Shown here: positions 17,285-26,274 of the stretch, piece by piece
Layout: each line of letters starts with the position of its first letter
How positions within the stretch are numbered: position 1 is the stretch's first letter
DNA from: Chryseobacterium balustinum
GTDB lineage: Bacteria > Bacteroidota > Bacteroidia > Flavobacteriales > Weeksellaceae
Reading direction: 5' to 3'
DNA: 64,000 nt
Assembly (NCBI RefSeq): GCF_900168205.1
Contig: NZ_FUZE01000018.1
Span: 1-64,000, forward strand
Notes under the pieces: model-generated
What the model was told of the DNA's origin: nothing
What the model saw: the letters and a program-made list of their open reading frames with translations, nothing else
The model's database searches: none
Position numbers and translations under genes: made by a program

Positions 17285-20200
17285 TTAGAAGTCTAATTTA
17301 ACATTGAATGAATAAATACGCGTTGTTGGCATTACCCCTGACTGAAACCCTTGAACGTTACCTGAAGAAGTTCCTGCTTCAGGATCTGCATCTGGAAGAT
17401 TTTTATGAATAATCCATAGATTTTGTCCCATCAGACTCAAAGTCATTCCTTTAATAAAGGTATTTCTAAGTAAATCAGCAGGCAAGCTATAAGAAATTTT
17501 AGCCTCTCTTAACTTTACATATGAAGCATCGTAAACAAAAGCTTCTTGAGGTAAACCTGCGTCTGTTCCAAATGCACCACCGGCTGTAGACGCATCAATT
17601 CTAACATTATTTGGAGTGCCATCCTGTTTTACACCTGAAAGGACTATACCTCCACCGTTGTCAAGTGTATTTCTAATAGGATTTCCTAAATCATTTAGTC
17701 CTGCAGTATATTCATAGATACCTGTATATCCTCCATAAGACTGATCTAAAGAGTAAACACTACCTCCTTTTCGAACATCAATTAAGAAACCAAGAGAAAT
17801 ATTTTTGTATCTAAATGTATTATAAACACCTCCTATCCAATCTGGCTGTATATTTCCTATAACCTTATCGGTAGCAACTAAGTAATAACCATCATCATCC
17901 ACTACTTTATTACCATTTGCATCGTAAACAAATCCTGTTCCCCTAAATGTTCCGTAGGCTTCACCAACAGTAGCATTTAATGATGTTTCTTGAAAGCTTG
18001 CCAACTGCAAATTATCTCGTCCTTGATTAAGAGCTTTAACTATATTTCTATTACGCGACCAGTTCACATTAATATCCCATTGGAAATTTTCACTTTTTAA
18101 TGGAACTGCCCCTAAAGCAACTTCAATACCTTTGTTTTCTGTTTCTCCAGCATTAATAAGTGAAAAACTGTACTTAGTTGACGGAGATTGGGGTACGCTA
18201 AATAATAAATCTTCTGTATTGGTTTTATACAATGAAACATCCAAAGTTACCCTTCTTTTAAACATTGACGTTTCTAAACCAACTTCCCAGCTTTTTTGTC
18301 TTTCTGGTTTTAAACTGTTGAAATCAACGTAAGTATTACTAATATCTGCCATTGGATTATTACTTACCGTTCCTCTGTTAAAAAAGAAGCCCGGTCGTCC
18401 AAAATCCGTATCCTTACCTACCTCTGCATAACTTAATCTTACCTTTCCAAAATTTAACCAACTTGGTTTAACCAGTTCACTAAATACGAAACTAGAACCC
18501 AAAGAGTAATATGTGTAATTATTATTTACTTTTGGAAGTGCACTGGAAGTATCGTTACGAATAGTACCTTCTAAGAATAAAAATTTATTATAATCAAAAG
18601 ATGCTTGTGCATAAATTCCCGCTTTCTGCCCTCTTATATTTGTTTCAAGAGGAGGAAAATAAGCTCTCGAATTTCCTATTGTATAAAGATTAGGAATAAT
18701 CAATCCACCTGTAGTAGAATTCTCAATACTTCTCTGATGCTGATCCATAAACTGACCTCCAGCAATAAAAAGAGCATTTACCTTATCCGAAATATTCAAG
18801 TTATACCTTCCAATGATATCATAAGTCTGCCTCATGATTGTATCATCATATACCCAATATCCTGAAGTTTCATCAGCCTGAGCCAAACCAAATTCTTCAG
18901 CATGGCTTCCTACAGCCTTTCTAAGCTCTTGTTTGCTATTGGTATAATCTATAGTAGCTCTTCCTAAAATATTAAACTTATCTGTAACATCATAAGATAA
19001 TTCACCTCCGGCAATTAATCTTGTTTTATCATCAGAAGAATAATTTTTGTATCTGTCCCAATAAGGGTTATTCCAAAATGCTGCAGAAAGATCTCCTTCT
19101 AACGGTGCATTCATGTTCCATGTATAATTCTGGCCTGTTCTGAAAAACTCATCTCTTAATTCTAAAACATCTACATTTATCGGCCACCATTGTCGGAAAC
19201 CAGTCATGATATTATCTCCATAGCCTACAGAATTTCTCCCTACTGTTGTTTGATCATTAAATGTCAAAGAAGTACGAGCGGTAAGTTTATCCGAAAATTT
19301 ACGGCTGTAATTACCACTTAACATATTTTTGTTTAATCTACTGTTTGGCAGAATACCTGTTTCGTAATTATTGCTAAAGGTTAAGTTATAAGTATTGAGT
19401 TCGTCTCCTCCATTTAAATTAAAACTATTTACAAATGATAGAGATTTTTGAAAAAATTTAGAAGGATCATTTCTCGCAGCAGTCCAAGGTGTTGCTTTAC
19501 CAAAATTAGGATTTCCAGGAACAAAAGAATTCCATTGATAAACCATTAAATTAGGATCAAATGCTGCACCATAAGAAGCATCATCGCCGGTTGGTGCGAG
19601 AATATCGATAATTCCGTCACCATTTACATCTTCATTAAAAAAACTATCAGCTCCTGAGTATCCTGCTCCGTATAATTTCTGATATTTAGGAAATGTAGAC
19701 CTATCGATTTCTCCAACAGAAACCGTTGAGTTTATGGTAAGACCCAATGATTTACTTTTTTTACCTTTTTTAGTCGTAATGATTACTGCCCCATTAGAAG
19801 CAAGACTTCCATAAAGAGCAGTCGCAGCTGCACCTTTTAATACGTTGATAGACTCAATATTATTGGGATCAATATCAGACGTTGCATTACCAAAATCGAA
19901 ACCATCACGTCCTTTTGACGCATCACCAGAATTTAGATTACCACTGACAATAGGAACTCCATCTAAAACAATTAATGCTTGATTATCACCGGTTAAACTT
20001 TTAGTTCCTCTTAAGACAATGTTACTAGAACCTCCAAAATTTCCGTTGTTTTTAATCTCCATACCGGCAACTTTCCCCGATAGGTTATTAATAAAGTTAT
20101 TGGTTGGTACAGAATTGACTTTCTCTGCATCGAGAGACTGAGAAGAATATCCTAGAGCTTTTTTTTCTCTTTTAATACCGAGCGCTGTAACGACTACGGT

Positions 20201-20311
20201 TTCTATTTCTTGTGTTTTTAGGGTATCTCCCGGTTTTGTTTGTTGCGCGTGGGCAACCACAAAAGACGAGGATAGTACTAAGGATAGTACTCCTGCTGTT
20301 AACTTCTTCAT
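17285..20311 (-). CDS. SusC/RagA-like TonB-linked outer-membrane transporter, pair 1
   Basis: 1008-residue TonB-dependent transporter. A cleavable signal peptide (about residues 1-22) is followed almost at once by a TonB-box-like stretch (ETVVVTALGIKREKKALGYS), the plug domain (NNFINNLSGKVAGMEIKNNG, then VLRGTKSL and an ITTKKGKKSKS loop) and a 22-strand barrel ending in aromatic FNVKLDF. The N-terminal carboxypeptidase-regulatory-like domain common in SusC proteins is missing; pair 2 lacks it too. First gene of a leftward operon with its SusD partner. Confidence 0.92.
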   Translation of the reverse strand: MKKLTAGVLSLVLSSSFVVAHAQQTKPGDTLKTQEIETVVVTALGIKREKKALGYSSQSLDAEKVNSVPTNNFINNLSGKVAGMEIKNNGNFGGSSNIVLRGTKSLTGDNQALIVLDGVPIVSGNLNSGDASKGRDGFDFGNATSDIDPNNIESINVLKGAAATALYGSLASNGAVIITTKKGKKSKSLGLTINSTVSVGEIDRSTFPKYQKLYGAGYSGADSFFNEDVNGDGIIDILAPTGDDASYGAAFDPNLMVYQWNSFVPGNPNFGKATPWTAARNDPSKFFQKSLSFVNSFNLNGGDELNTYNLTFSNNYETGILPNSRLNKNMLSGNYSRKFSDKLTARTSLTFNDQTTVGRNSVGYGDNIMTGFRQWWPINVDVLELRDEFFRTGQNYTWNMNAPLEGDLSAAFWNNPYWDRYKNYSSDDKTRLIAGGELSYDVTDKFNILGRATIDYTNSKQELRKAVGSHAEEFGLAQADETSGYWVYDDTIMRQTYDIIGRYNLNISDKVNALFIAGGQFMDQHQRSIENSTTGGLIIPNLYTIGNSRAYFPPLETNIRGQKAGIYAQASFDYNKFLFLEGTIRNDTSSALPKVNNNYTYYSLGSSFVFSELVKPSWLNFGKVRLSYAEVGKDTDFGRPGFFFNRGTVSNNPMADISNTYVDFNSLKPERQKSWEVGLETSMFKRRVTLDVSLYKTNTEDLLFSVPQSPSTKYSFSLINAGETENKGIEVALGAVPLKSENFQWDINVNWSRNRNIVKALNQGRDNLQLASFQETSLNATVGEAYGTFRGTGFVYDANGNKVVDDDGYYLVATDKVIGNIQPDWIGGVYNTFRYKNISLGFLIDVRKGGSVYSLDQSYGGYTGIYEYTAGLNDLGNPIRNTLDNGGGIVLSGVKQDGTPNNVRIDASTAGGAFGTDAGLPQEAFVYDASYVKLREAKISYSLPADLLRNTFIKGMTLSLMGQNLWIIHKNLPDADPEAGTSSGNVQGFQSGVMPTTRIYSFNVKLDF

Positions 20312-20433
20312 ATTAATATTAATTTTGTGTTAACAAAGTTGTAAAAAGTTCTCTTATAAAACTGTTAAAATTTAAAAAAATTATTATTTTTAACATAACA
20401 TTTGAGATTTTATAGCATTTTTACAACTCTTAA

Positions 20434-21030
20434 ATGTTAAAATTTATGGATTTATTAAAGAAATGGTCAAATAATTATATCGAAGCAGGTTGCGACGAAG
20501 TAGGAAGAGGTTGTTTGTGCGGGCCTGTGGTTGCGGCAGCAGTAATTTTAGATGAAAATTTTGAGCAGAGCCTTATCAACGATTCAAAAAAACTGAATTT
20601 TAAAACGAGGATGGATTTGGATAGTTACATTAAAGATAATGTGAAAAGCTTTGCTATTGCTGAACTTCCACCCTCTTTCATTGATGAACATAATATACTG
20701 AACGCCAGCATTCACGCAATGCATCTTGCATTAGATAAGCTCTCCATAAGGCCAGAATTAATTTTGGTAGACGGAAATAAATTTCACCCTTATAATTTCA
20801 TTCCACATCAATGCATTATTAAGGGAGATTCTAAATTTTTATCAATTGCGGCAGCTTCTATTTTAGCCAAAAATTATAGAGATAAATTAATGATTGAGCT
20901 CCACGAAGAACATCCTGAGTATGGTTGGAATACTAACTTTGGTTATGCCACAAAAAAACATCAAGAAGCCCTGATAAAGCACGGCATCACAAAATATCAC
21001 CGACAATCTTTTCGTTTGAAATATGATTAG
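20434..21030 (+). CDS. rnhB: Ribonuclease HII
   Basis: Removes ribonucleotides from RNA/DNA hybrids and misincorporated sites. The CDEVGRG motif (residues 20-26, with catalytic Asp21 and Glu22), LILVDGNK and the GDSKFLSIAAASILAK segment are all present. Length 198 residues is normal. Translation could start at the first ATG or at Met5 (MDLLKKW), which differ little. It is alone on the plus strand between two leftward SusC/SusD operons. Confidence 0.94.
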   Translation: MLKFMDLLKKWSNNYIEAGCDEVGRGCLCGPVVAAAVILDENFEQSLINDSKKLNFKTRMDLDSYIKDNVKSFAIAELPPSFIDEHNILNASIHAMHLALDKLSIRPELILVDGNKFHPYNFIPHQCIIKGDSKFLSIAAASILAKNYRDKLMIELHEEHPEYGWNTNFGYATKKHQEALIKHGITKYHRQSFRLKYD

Positions 21031-21099
21031 ATATAAGTCCCTGGTGAATTATCATTAAAGAAATAAGCCACTTTTAAATTTAAATTATTTCTAAATAAA

Positions 21100-21127
21100 A
21101 AAGAGAAGCAATAAATTGCTTCTCTTT
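21100..21127. terminator. Bidirectional terminator, copy 1 of a repeated hairpin
   Basis: Perfect 12-bp stem AAAGAGAAGCAA / TTGCTTCTCTTT with loop TAAA, between rnhB and the convergent SusD-like gene. The same hairpin recurs at 26234-26261, and a variant is at 50783-50807. Confidence 0.88.
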
Positions 21128-21162
21128 CTGTTGTATTATGTTAAATATTTATTCAACTCAAA

Positions 21163-22809
21163 TTAATTCTGATTCCAGAATGGAGTTTTTGTATTTTTCG
21201 TAAATACCTCATTAGATGAAACACTTGGAACGTTTGAAGGATTTGAAGTATATTCCGTGAAAGGATATACCAATCGATAAGGTTTATTAGCTTGTTGAGC
21301 TGTTACAGCCAATGGTGTGTATGGATATCCTGTTCTAAGATATTCAATAAACATTTCTGTAGGATTTACATTGGTTAAAGCAATCCACTTTTGAGTCATA
21401 ATTGCTTCAATTTTTTGTTCGTTACTACCTGTCCATCCTAAACCTGGTCTTGTATTTGCGTTAGTAATATATGTTGCAATAGCGGTTGAAGTACCACCTA
21501 CCCAAGCATTATGGCTTGTAATAGCTGAATTGAATTTGTCCCCAGCTGAATAGTATGAAAAAACAGTAGGCCATCTCAAAGCTGCCTCTGCTTGTAATAA
21601 ATTACTTTCTGCTTTTGACATTAAAACACCTCCTCTTTGATTATTTGCATCAATAATCTGATACCAAGATGTAGTTGCAACCACACTTCCTGCAAAATTC
21701 CCTGTAGCAAGTTTAGAAGTATTAACGCTACTCACAGGAGCTCCTGGTTGACCTGGAACAGCACCTTGTCTAACACCTTTAAGGCCTGTATAAGCCGCTC
21801 CGTTAAATCTTACACCTCCAGTTACCGCAGTAAACAATCTAGTTCTTCTAGGATCTAGCAAATTATTAAACTTTGTATAATTCGAATCATTAAGATTTAA
21901 GTTTCCTTCTAATGCATTAGCCATATGCTCTGAAACCACAACTACCCCATTGTTAGAAACTAGTGTAGATGATGCATTTCTATACCAGTTTAAACCATAT
22001 GGATTCATTTGATCATCATTAGACGCTGTATATCCCGGATTTACAGTTACTTCTTCTTCAATAAATGCTGTAGTTGGGTCACTTAAAGTCTGTAGCTTAG
22101 CATCTCTGTAAGTTGCCAATTCTCCAGTAACTTTAGACATACGCACAAGCATTCTAAGTTTAATGGTATTTGAAAAAGCTTTCCATTTACCCATATTACC
22201 GCTGAAAACTATATCTGATGATGGAGCTTCAGCGTTAGGATTCTCAGCATCTATTAAAGCATTTGCCTGTTCCAAGCTAGTAATTAAATTTTTATAAATA
22301 TCGGCATCATTATCATATTTAGGTGTTAAATTATCTACACCCAAAAACGCTTCACTATAAGGAGCATCACCATATAAATCGACAATATACTGCATATAAA
22401 ATGCTTTCATAATTTTCGCTATAGCAATATAATTATCTTGCTTATGATCACCGTTTGAATATCTTTCAATCTGAGCAAAATTCGCAATTCTAGGATAAAT
22501 GTTCCAAATCCCATTATAGAATGTATTATCAACAGTAGCTAAATTAAATTCTCTTGCAAAAGCACCTCCAATACTATAACTATTCGCTCCCCAGCTATTC
22601 ATCATCAAACCACCAAATTGTACCATCGTGGTGCCTTGTGTTCTATATGCAGAACTAATAGCTCCTGGAAGAATTTGCTTTGGTGTAATAAGCTCTGCCT
22701 GAATATTATTTGGATCATCATTAATATTAAGGAAATCATTTGAACAAGAAGTCGTACTCAAACTTAATGCTGATATCAAAAAAGTGATTAAAAATTTATT
22801 ATTTTTCAT
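21163..22809 (-). CDS. SusD/RagB-like outer-membrane lipoprotein (SusD-like 2 group), pair 2
   Basis: 548-residue lipoprotein with a signal peptide ending in TTSCS (lipidated Cys about residue 22), then the family's N-terminal DFLNINDDPNN motif, helical TPR-like repeats (IYKNLITSLEQANALID, ESNLLQAEAALRWP) and a conserved C-terminal YRLVYPFTEYTSNPSNVP segment. It lies 10 bases downstream of its SusC-like partner. It shares architecture with the SusD of pair 1 but the two are clearly diverged, so this is not a recent duplication. Substrate unknown. Confidence 0.9.
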   Translation of the reverse strand: MKNNKFLITFLISALSLSTTSCSNDFLNINDDPNNIQAELITPKQILPGAISSAYRTQGTTMVQFGGLMMNSWGANSYSIGGAFAREFNLATVDNTFYNGIWNIYPRIANFAQIERYSNGDHKQDNYIAIAKIMKAFYMQYIVDLYGDAPYSEAFLGVDNLTPKYDNDADIYKNLITSLEQANALIDAENPNAEAPSSDIVFSGNMGKWKAFSNTIKLRMLVRMSKVTGELATYRDAKLQTLSDPTTAFIEEEVTVNPGYTASNDDQMNPYGLNWYRNASSTLVSNNGVVVVSEHMANALEGNLNLNDSNYTKFNNLLDPRRTRLFTAVTGGVRFNGAAYTGLKGVRQGAVPGQPGAPVSSVNTSKLATGNFAGSVVATTSWYQIIDANNQRGGVLMSKAESNLLQAEAALRWPTVFSYYSAGDKFNSAITSHNAWVGGTSTAIATYITNANTRPGLGWTGSNEQKIEAIMTQKWIALTNVNPTEMFIEYLRTGYPYTPLAVTAQQANKPYRLVYPFTEYTSNPSNVPSVSSNEVFTKNTKTPFWNQN

Positions 22810-22819
22810 TTGTTAATTA

Positions 22820-25800
22820 TTAAAAAGTTAGATTTAAATTAAATCCATAATTTCTTATAGTCGGATACTGGCCTAAAGCAGCATACCCGGCAACATTTCC
22901 ATTTGTATTTGATGTTTCAGGATCTGCAAAATTTCTGTTATCTTTTGCATAGATCACAAACGGATTTCTTGCATAAACTCCTATTGTAAGCGAATTTACA
23001 AATGTATCTTTTAATACTGATCTTGGTATATCATAACTTAATGCAATCTCTCTAACTTTTAAAGCAGTACCATCTATTACATGCTCTTCACCAATTGATT
23101 GAAAATTACCTTCTCCGAAGTAGCTATTTACTCCAAAATAAGATGGATCATCCCCTACCGTTGTGGTATTTGGTACATATTGACCATTTACAAGCTGTAC
23201 CGAATTTGGAATTACATATCCTTGAGATCTGTCGAAATCAGCAGATTTTTCAAGATTACCCGCAAAACCTAATGTACCTTTTGAAAGGGCAATAAAACTA
23301 TTTCCTGTTCTATAATCAGCAACCGCACTTAATGTAATTCCTTTAAATTTAATAGAAGTACTGAAACCTAATATATAATCTGGATTCACTTTTCCTAATA
23401 CTTCTGGCGTAGATGTTGCTAATGGATTACCATTTTCATTAACTATGATATTTCCATTAGGATCTCTTTGATACTTAGTTCCTTTTATTAATGGAAAATG
23501 ATCGCCTACAGCAGCATATATACCAACCGAAGGTCTTGTAGTGGTTGTAAGTGCAGTTTCTAGTGATCCATCAGCAAGAGAAAGTATTTTTGTTTCATAA
23601 GTTGAATAAGATCCTCTTACTTTCCATTCGAAGTTTTTACTTTTAAATGGTGTAAACCCTAAGTCTAATTCAAAACCTTGATTTCTACTTGATCCAATAT
23701 TACCTAAAGTAGAGGTAATACCTGAAGCGGCAGATCTTGCAACCGAAGAAATAAGATTATCTGTATCATTTCTAAAAACCGATCCCTCAAAAGTGATTCT
23801 GTCTTTAAAGAAACCTAATTGTAAAGTAGCTTCTTTTGAATTTAGAAATTCTGGTTCAATATTTTGGTCATAAAAAGATGTAGCTGGTAAATAAGATGCT
23901 AAGCTACCAAAAGGATACCCTGTAGGTATAATTCCTGTTCTATCTAGGCCAAATACAGGAATTGTCTGTACATTACCAACTCTACTATATGAAGCACTAA
24001 TCTTTGCATAATTTAGCACATTTCCCTTCAAACCTTCAAATGCTTTTGTAGGAACAAATGATCCTCCAAATGAATAATATGCAAATCCTTTATTACTAAA
24101 CGGTAAAGCATTTCCTTGAAAATCTACTGGGTTAACACTAATTAATGAACTTTTTTCGTATCTAAAAGTAGAATTAAAAAATAAATAGTCTTTGTAAGAC
24201 AAATCCATATTTGCAAACCAAGCATAAGATCTTATACGTGTATCTCCCGTGCCAAGTGTTGAAGGTTGATCAGGCTGTAATACGTTTTTGATATGATACC
24301 AACCTGGAATTTCAAGGTTTTCACCTCCTACTTGTACAGTTGAGCTTGAGTTGTCTTGAATATTATGACCTACATTTAGCTTAAAATTGATATCATCAGT
24401 AAAATTATAATCAAAATTAGCCATTAAATCACCATAATATCTAAAAGTAGAATTTACAGATTTATAATAATTAGATACAATAGCTTCTCTTGCAAAAACA
24501 CCATCGCTTGGAAAGTGCCCATCTAGGTAAGTTCCTGTACCTCCATATACCCTGTCATAAGCAAATGCATCAAGATGGCTTTCTGAAATAGCCGAACCTG
24601 ATGTAGCTGAACCAGCATAAGTGAATGAAATATTATCATTAAGCTTATAAGCTAAATTCACCAATCCAGTAAAGGTTCTACTTTTATCATCAAATCTATT
24701 GTGATCAATTAGCCAATAAGGATTAGTGATATATATAGAATGTGATGCATCAGGCAAAGAATTTCTGAATTTTCGAATATCTACGTTTGTAGGCGTTTGT
24801 AACAATTGTCCATAAAGTCCCGCAGAAGTTTGAGAAGTACGAAGATCTAAATAATTAACGTTTCCATCAATTCTAAATTTCCCAAGTTCCTTACCTGCTT
24901 TTAAAATAAAATTATTTCTTTTTAAATTATCTTTTTCAACAACAAAATCATTTTCTGCTCTATTTACAGATAAAAAAACGTACGAATCAGCCCCTCCAGC
25001 ATTTACAGACACTCCATTTTGCATTAAAACTCCTGTTTTAAAAAAGTTTGCTATATGATTATCTTTTGGTGAAAAAGTATCTCTAAACCAGGTATTGTCA
25101 GCTTGGGGCAAACCAACTAATAAATTTTGGCCACCTAACACCGATGAATATGCAGGTCCCCACGCAGAATTTTCATATGGAGTCCAGTTGGTTCCATTAT
25201 AATCGGTTGTATCAAAAGCATCACCAGGCCAACCTTGCCCATATTGTTTTTGAAATATCGGCAACTTATAAACCGATGAAAAATCGACTGAATTCGTTAA
25301 AGTAAATTGCAGCCTTTCAGATTTTGAACCTCTTTTTGTTGTAACCACAATTACACCATTACTACCTTTCTCACCATATAGTGCAGCACCCTGCATCCCT
25401 TTAATAACATTCATGTTATCAATAATTTCAGGTGGTAAATTTTGTAAAATTCCTAATGTAGAAATAACGCCATCAATTACAACTAATGCTTGATTATTTC
25501 CAGAAATGGATCTGGGACCTCTTAGTACTACCCTTGTGGTAGAGTTAACAGAGTTATTTGTTGTATTGATCTGTAAACCAGAAACCTTTCCGGTCAACGC
25601 TTGAATAGCATTTGGATTATTTGCCTGAGTGATCTCCGCATTATTTACGACTTGGTTAGCTGAAGTAACGGCATCTTGTCTTTTCTTAAGACCTAATGCT
25701 CCTGTTACCACCACTTCACGGATATCTTGTGTTCTCAAAGAATCTCCTTGTGTCTCCTGAGCACTTACCATTGCAAAAGATGAGGTAAGAACCACAGCAA

Positions 25801-25825
25801 GAATACTTGTAGTTAATTTATTCAT
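22820..25825 (-). CDS. SusC/RagA-like TonB-linked outer-membrane transporter, pair 2
   Basis: 1001-residue TonB-dependent transporter. Signal peptide residues 1-22, then a TonB-box-like EVVVTGALGLKKRQDA, plug (IQALTGKVSGLQINTTNNSV, VVLRGPRSISGNNQALVVID) and barrel ending in YGFNLNLTF. As in pair 1 there is no N-terminal regulatory-like domain. The leaders before the two susC-like starts are alike: both carry ACAAAATTAATA about 10 bases before the ATG and a similar stretch (ACAACTTTG versus ACAACTTTA) upstream. This suggests shared promoter architecture. Confidence 0.92.
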   Translation of the reverse strand: MNKLTTSILAVVLTSSFAMVSAQETQGDSLRTQDIREVVVTGALGLKKRQDAVTSANQVVNNAEITQANNPNAIQALTGKVSGLQINTTNNSVNSTTRVVLRGPRSISGNNQALVVIDGVISTLGILQNLPPEIIDNMNVIKGMQGAALYGEKGSNGVIVVTTKRGSKSERLQFTLTNSVDFSSVYKLPIFQKQYGQGWPGDAFDTTDYNGTNWTPYENSAWGPAYSSVLGGQNLLVGLPQADNTWFRDTFSPKDNHIANFFKTGVLMQNGVSVNAGGADSYVFLSVNRAENDFVVEKDNLKRNNFILKAGKELGKFRIDGNVNYLDLRTSQTSAGLYGQLLQTPTNVDIRKFRNSLPDASHSIYITNPYWLIDHNRFDDKSRTFTGLVNLAYKLNDNISFTYAGSATSGSAISESHLDAFAYDRVYGGTGTYLDGHFPSDGVFAREAIVSNYYKSVNSTFRYYGDLMANFDYNFTDDINFKLNVGHNIQDNSSSTVQVGGENLEIPGWYHIKNVLQPDQPSTLGTGDTRIRSYAWFANMDLSYKDYLFFNSTFRYEKSSLISVNPVDFQGNALPFSNKGFAYYSFGGSFVPTKAFEGLKGNVLNYAKISASYSRVGNVQTIPVFGLDRTGIIPTGYPFGSLASYLPATSFYDQNIEPEFLNSKEATLQLGFFKDRITFEGSVFRNDTDNLISSVARSAASGITSTLGNIGSSRNQGFELDLGFTPFKSKNFEWKVRGSYSTYETKILSLADGSLETALTTTTRPSVGIYAAVGDHFPLIKGTKYQRDPNGNIIVNENGNPLATSTPEVLGKVNPDYILGFSTSIKFKGITLSAVADYRTGNSFIALSKGTLGFAGNLEKSADFDRSQGYVIPNSVQLVNGQYVPNTTTVGDDPSYFGVNSYFGEGNFQSIGEEHVIDGTALKVREIALSYDIPRSVLKDTFVNSLTIGVYARNPFVIYAKDNRNFADPETSNTNGNVAGYAALGQYPTIRNYGFNLNLTF

Positions 25826-26233
25826 TTAGTAGTATTAATTTTGTGGTCGTAAAGTTGTGAAACTTTTCGTTAATAAACTCTTAAAAATTGAAAAAAAATT
25901 AATATTTTTTTAACAATTTCATTATTCGTAATTTATTATCGAATTTTATGCTTTTTTTTATTAATTCATTAAATAATCAATAAAAAAGCACATAAATCAA
26001 AAAACACTTCAAAAAAAACCAATCCTAACTAACTAACGTAATTTAATCACAATTTAAAAAAATAACAAATTAACATAAAATTATGCAAAACAACAACCAA
26101 AACAAACATCTGAAACTAATTTCATAAGTGATAGAAAGATCATCAAAAACCAATCAATATTTGATGGTAAAAACATATCTTTTTTTTTGTAGCTCAGTAT
26201 ATTTAAAAATAATATTAATGATTTTTTACAAAA
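25826..26233. other. AT-rich intergenic region upstream of susC pair 2
   Basis: About 400 bases of very A/T-rich DNA without a supportable gene. The left end holds the promoter and leader of the leftward susC-like gene. Nothing else stands out except poly-A/T tracts. Confidence 0.6.
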
Positions 26234-26261
26234 AAAGAGAAGCAATAAATTGCTTCTCTTT
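26234..26261 (-). terminator. Terminator of yidC, copy 2 of the repeated hairpin
   Basis: Identical 12-bp stem and TAAA loop to the hairpin at 21100-21127; even the flanking TCTGTT is shared. It lies 13 bases after the yidC stop. Confidence 0.88.
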
Positions 26262-26274
26262 CTGTTATAATAAG

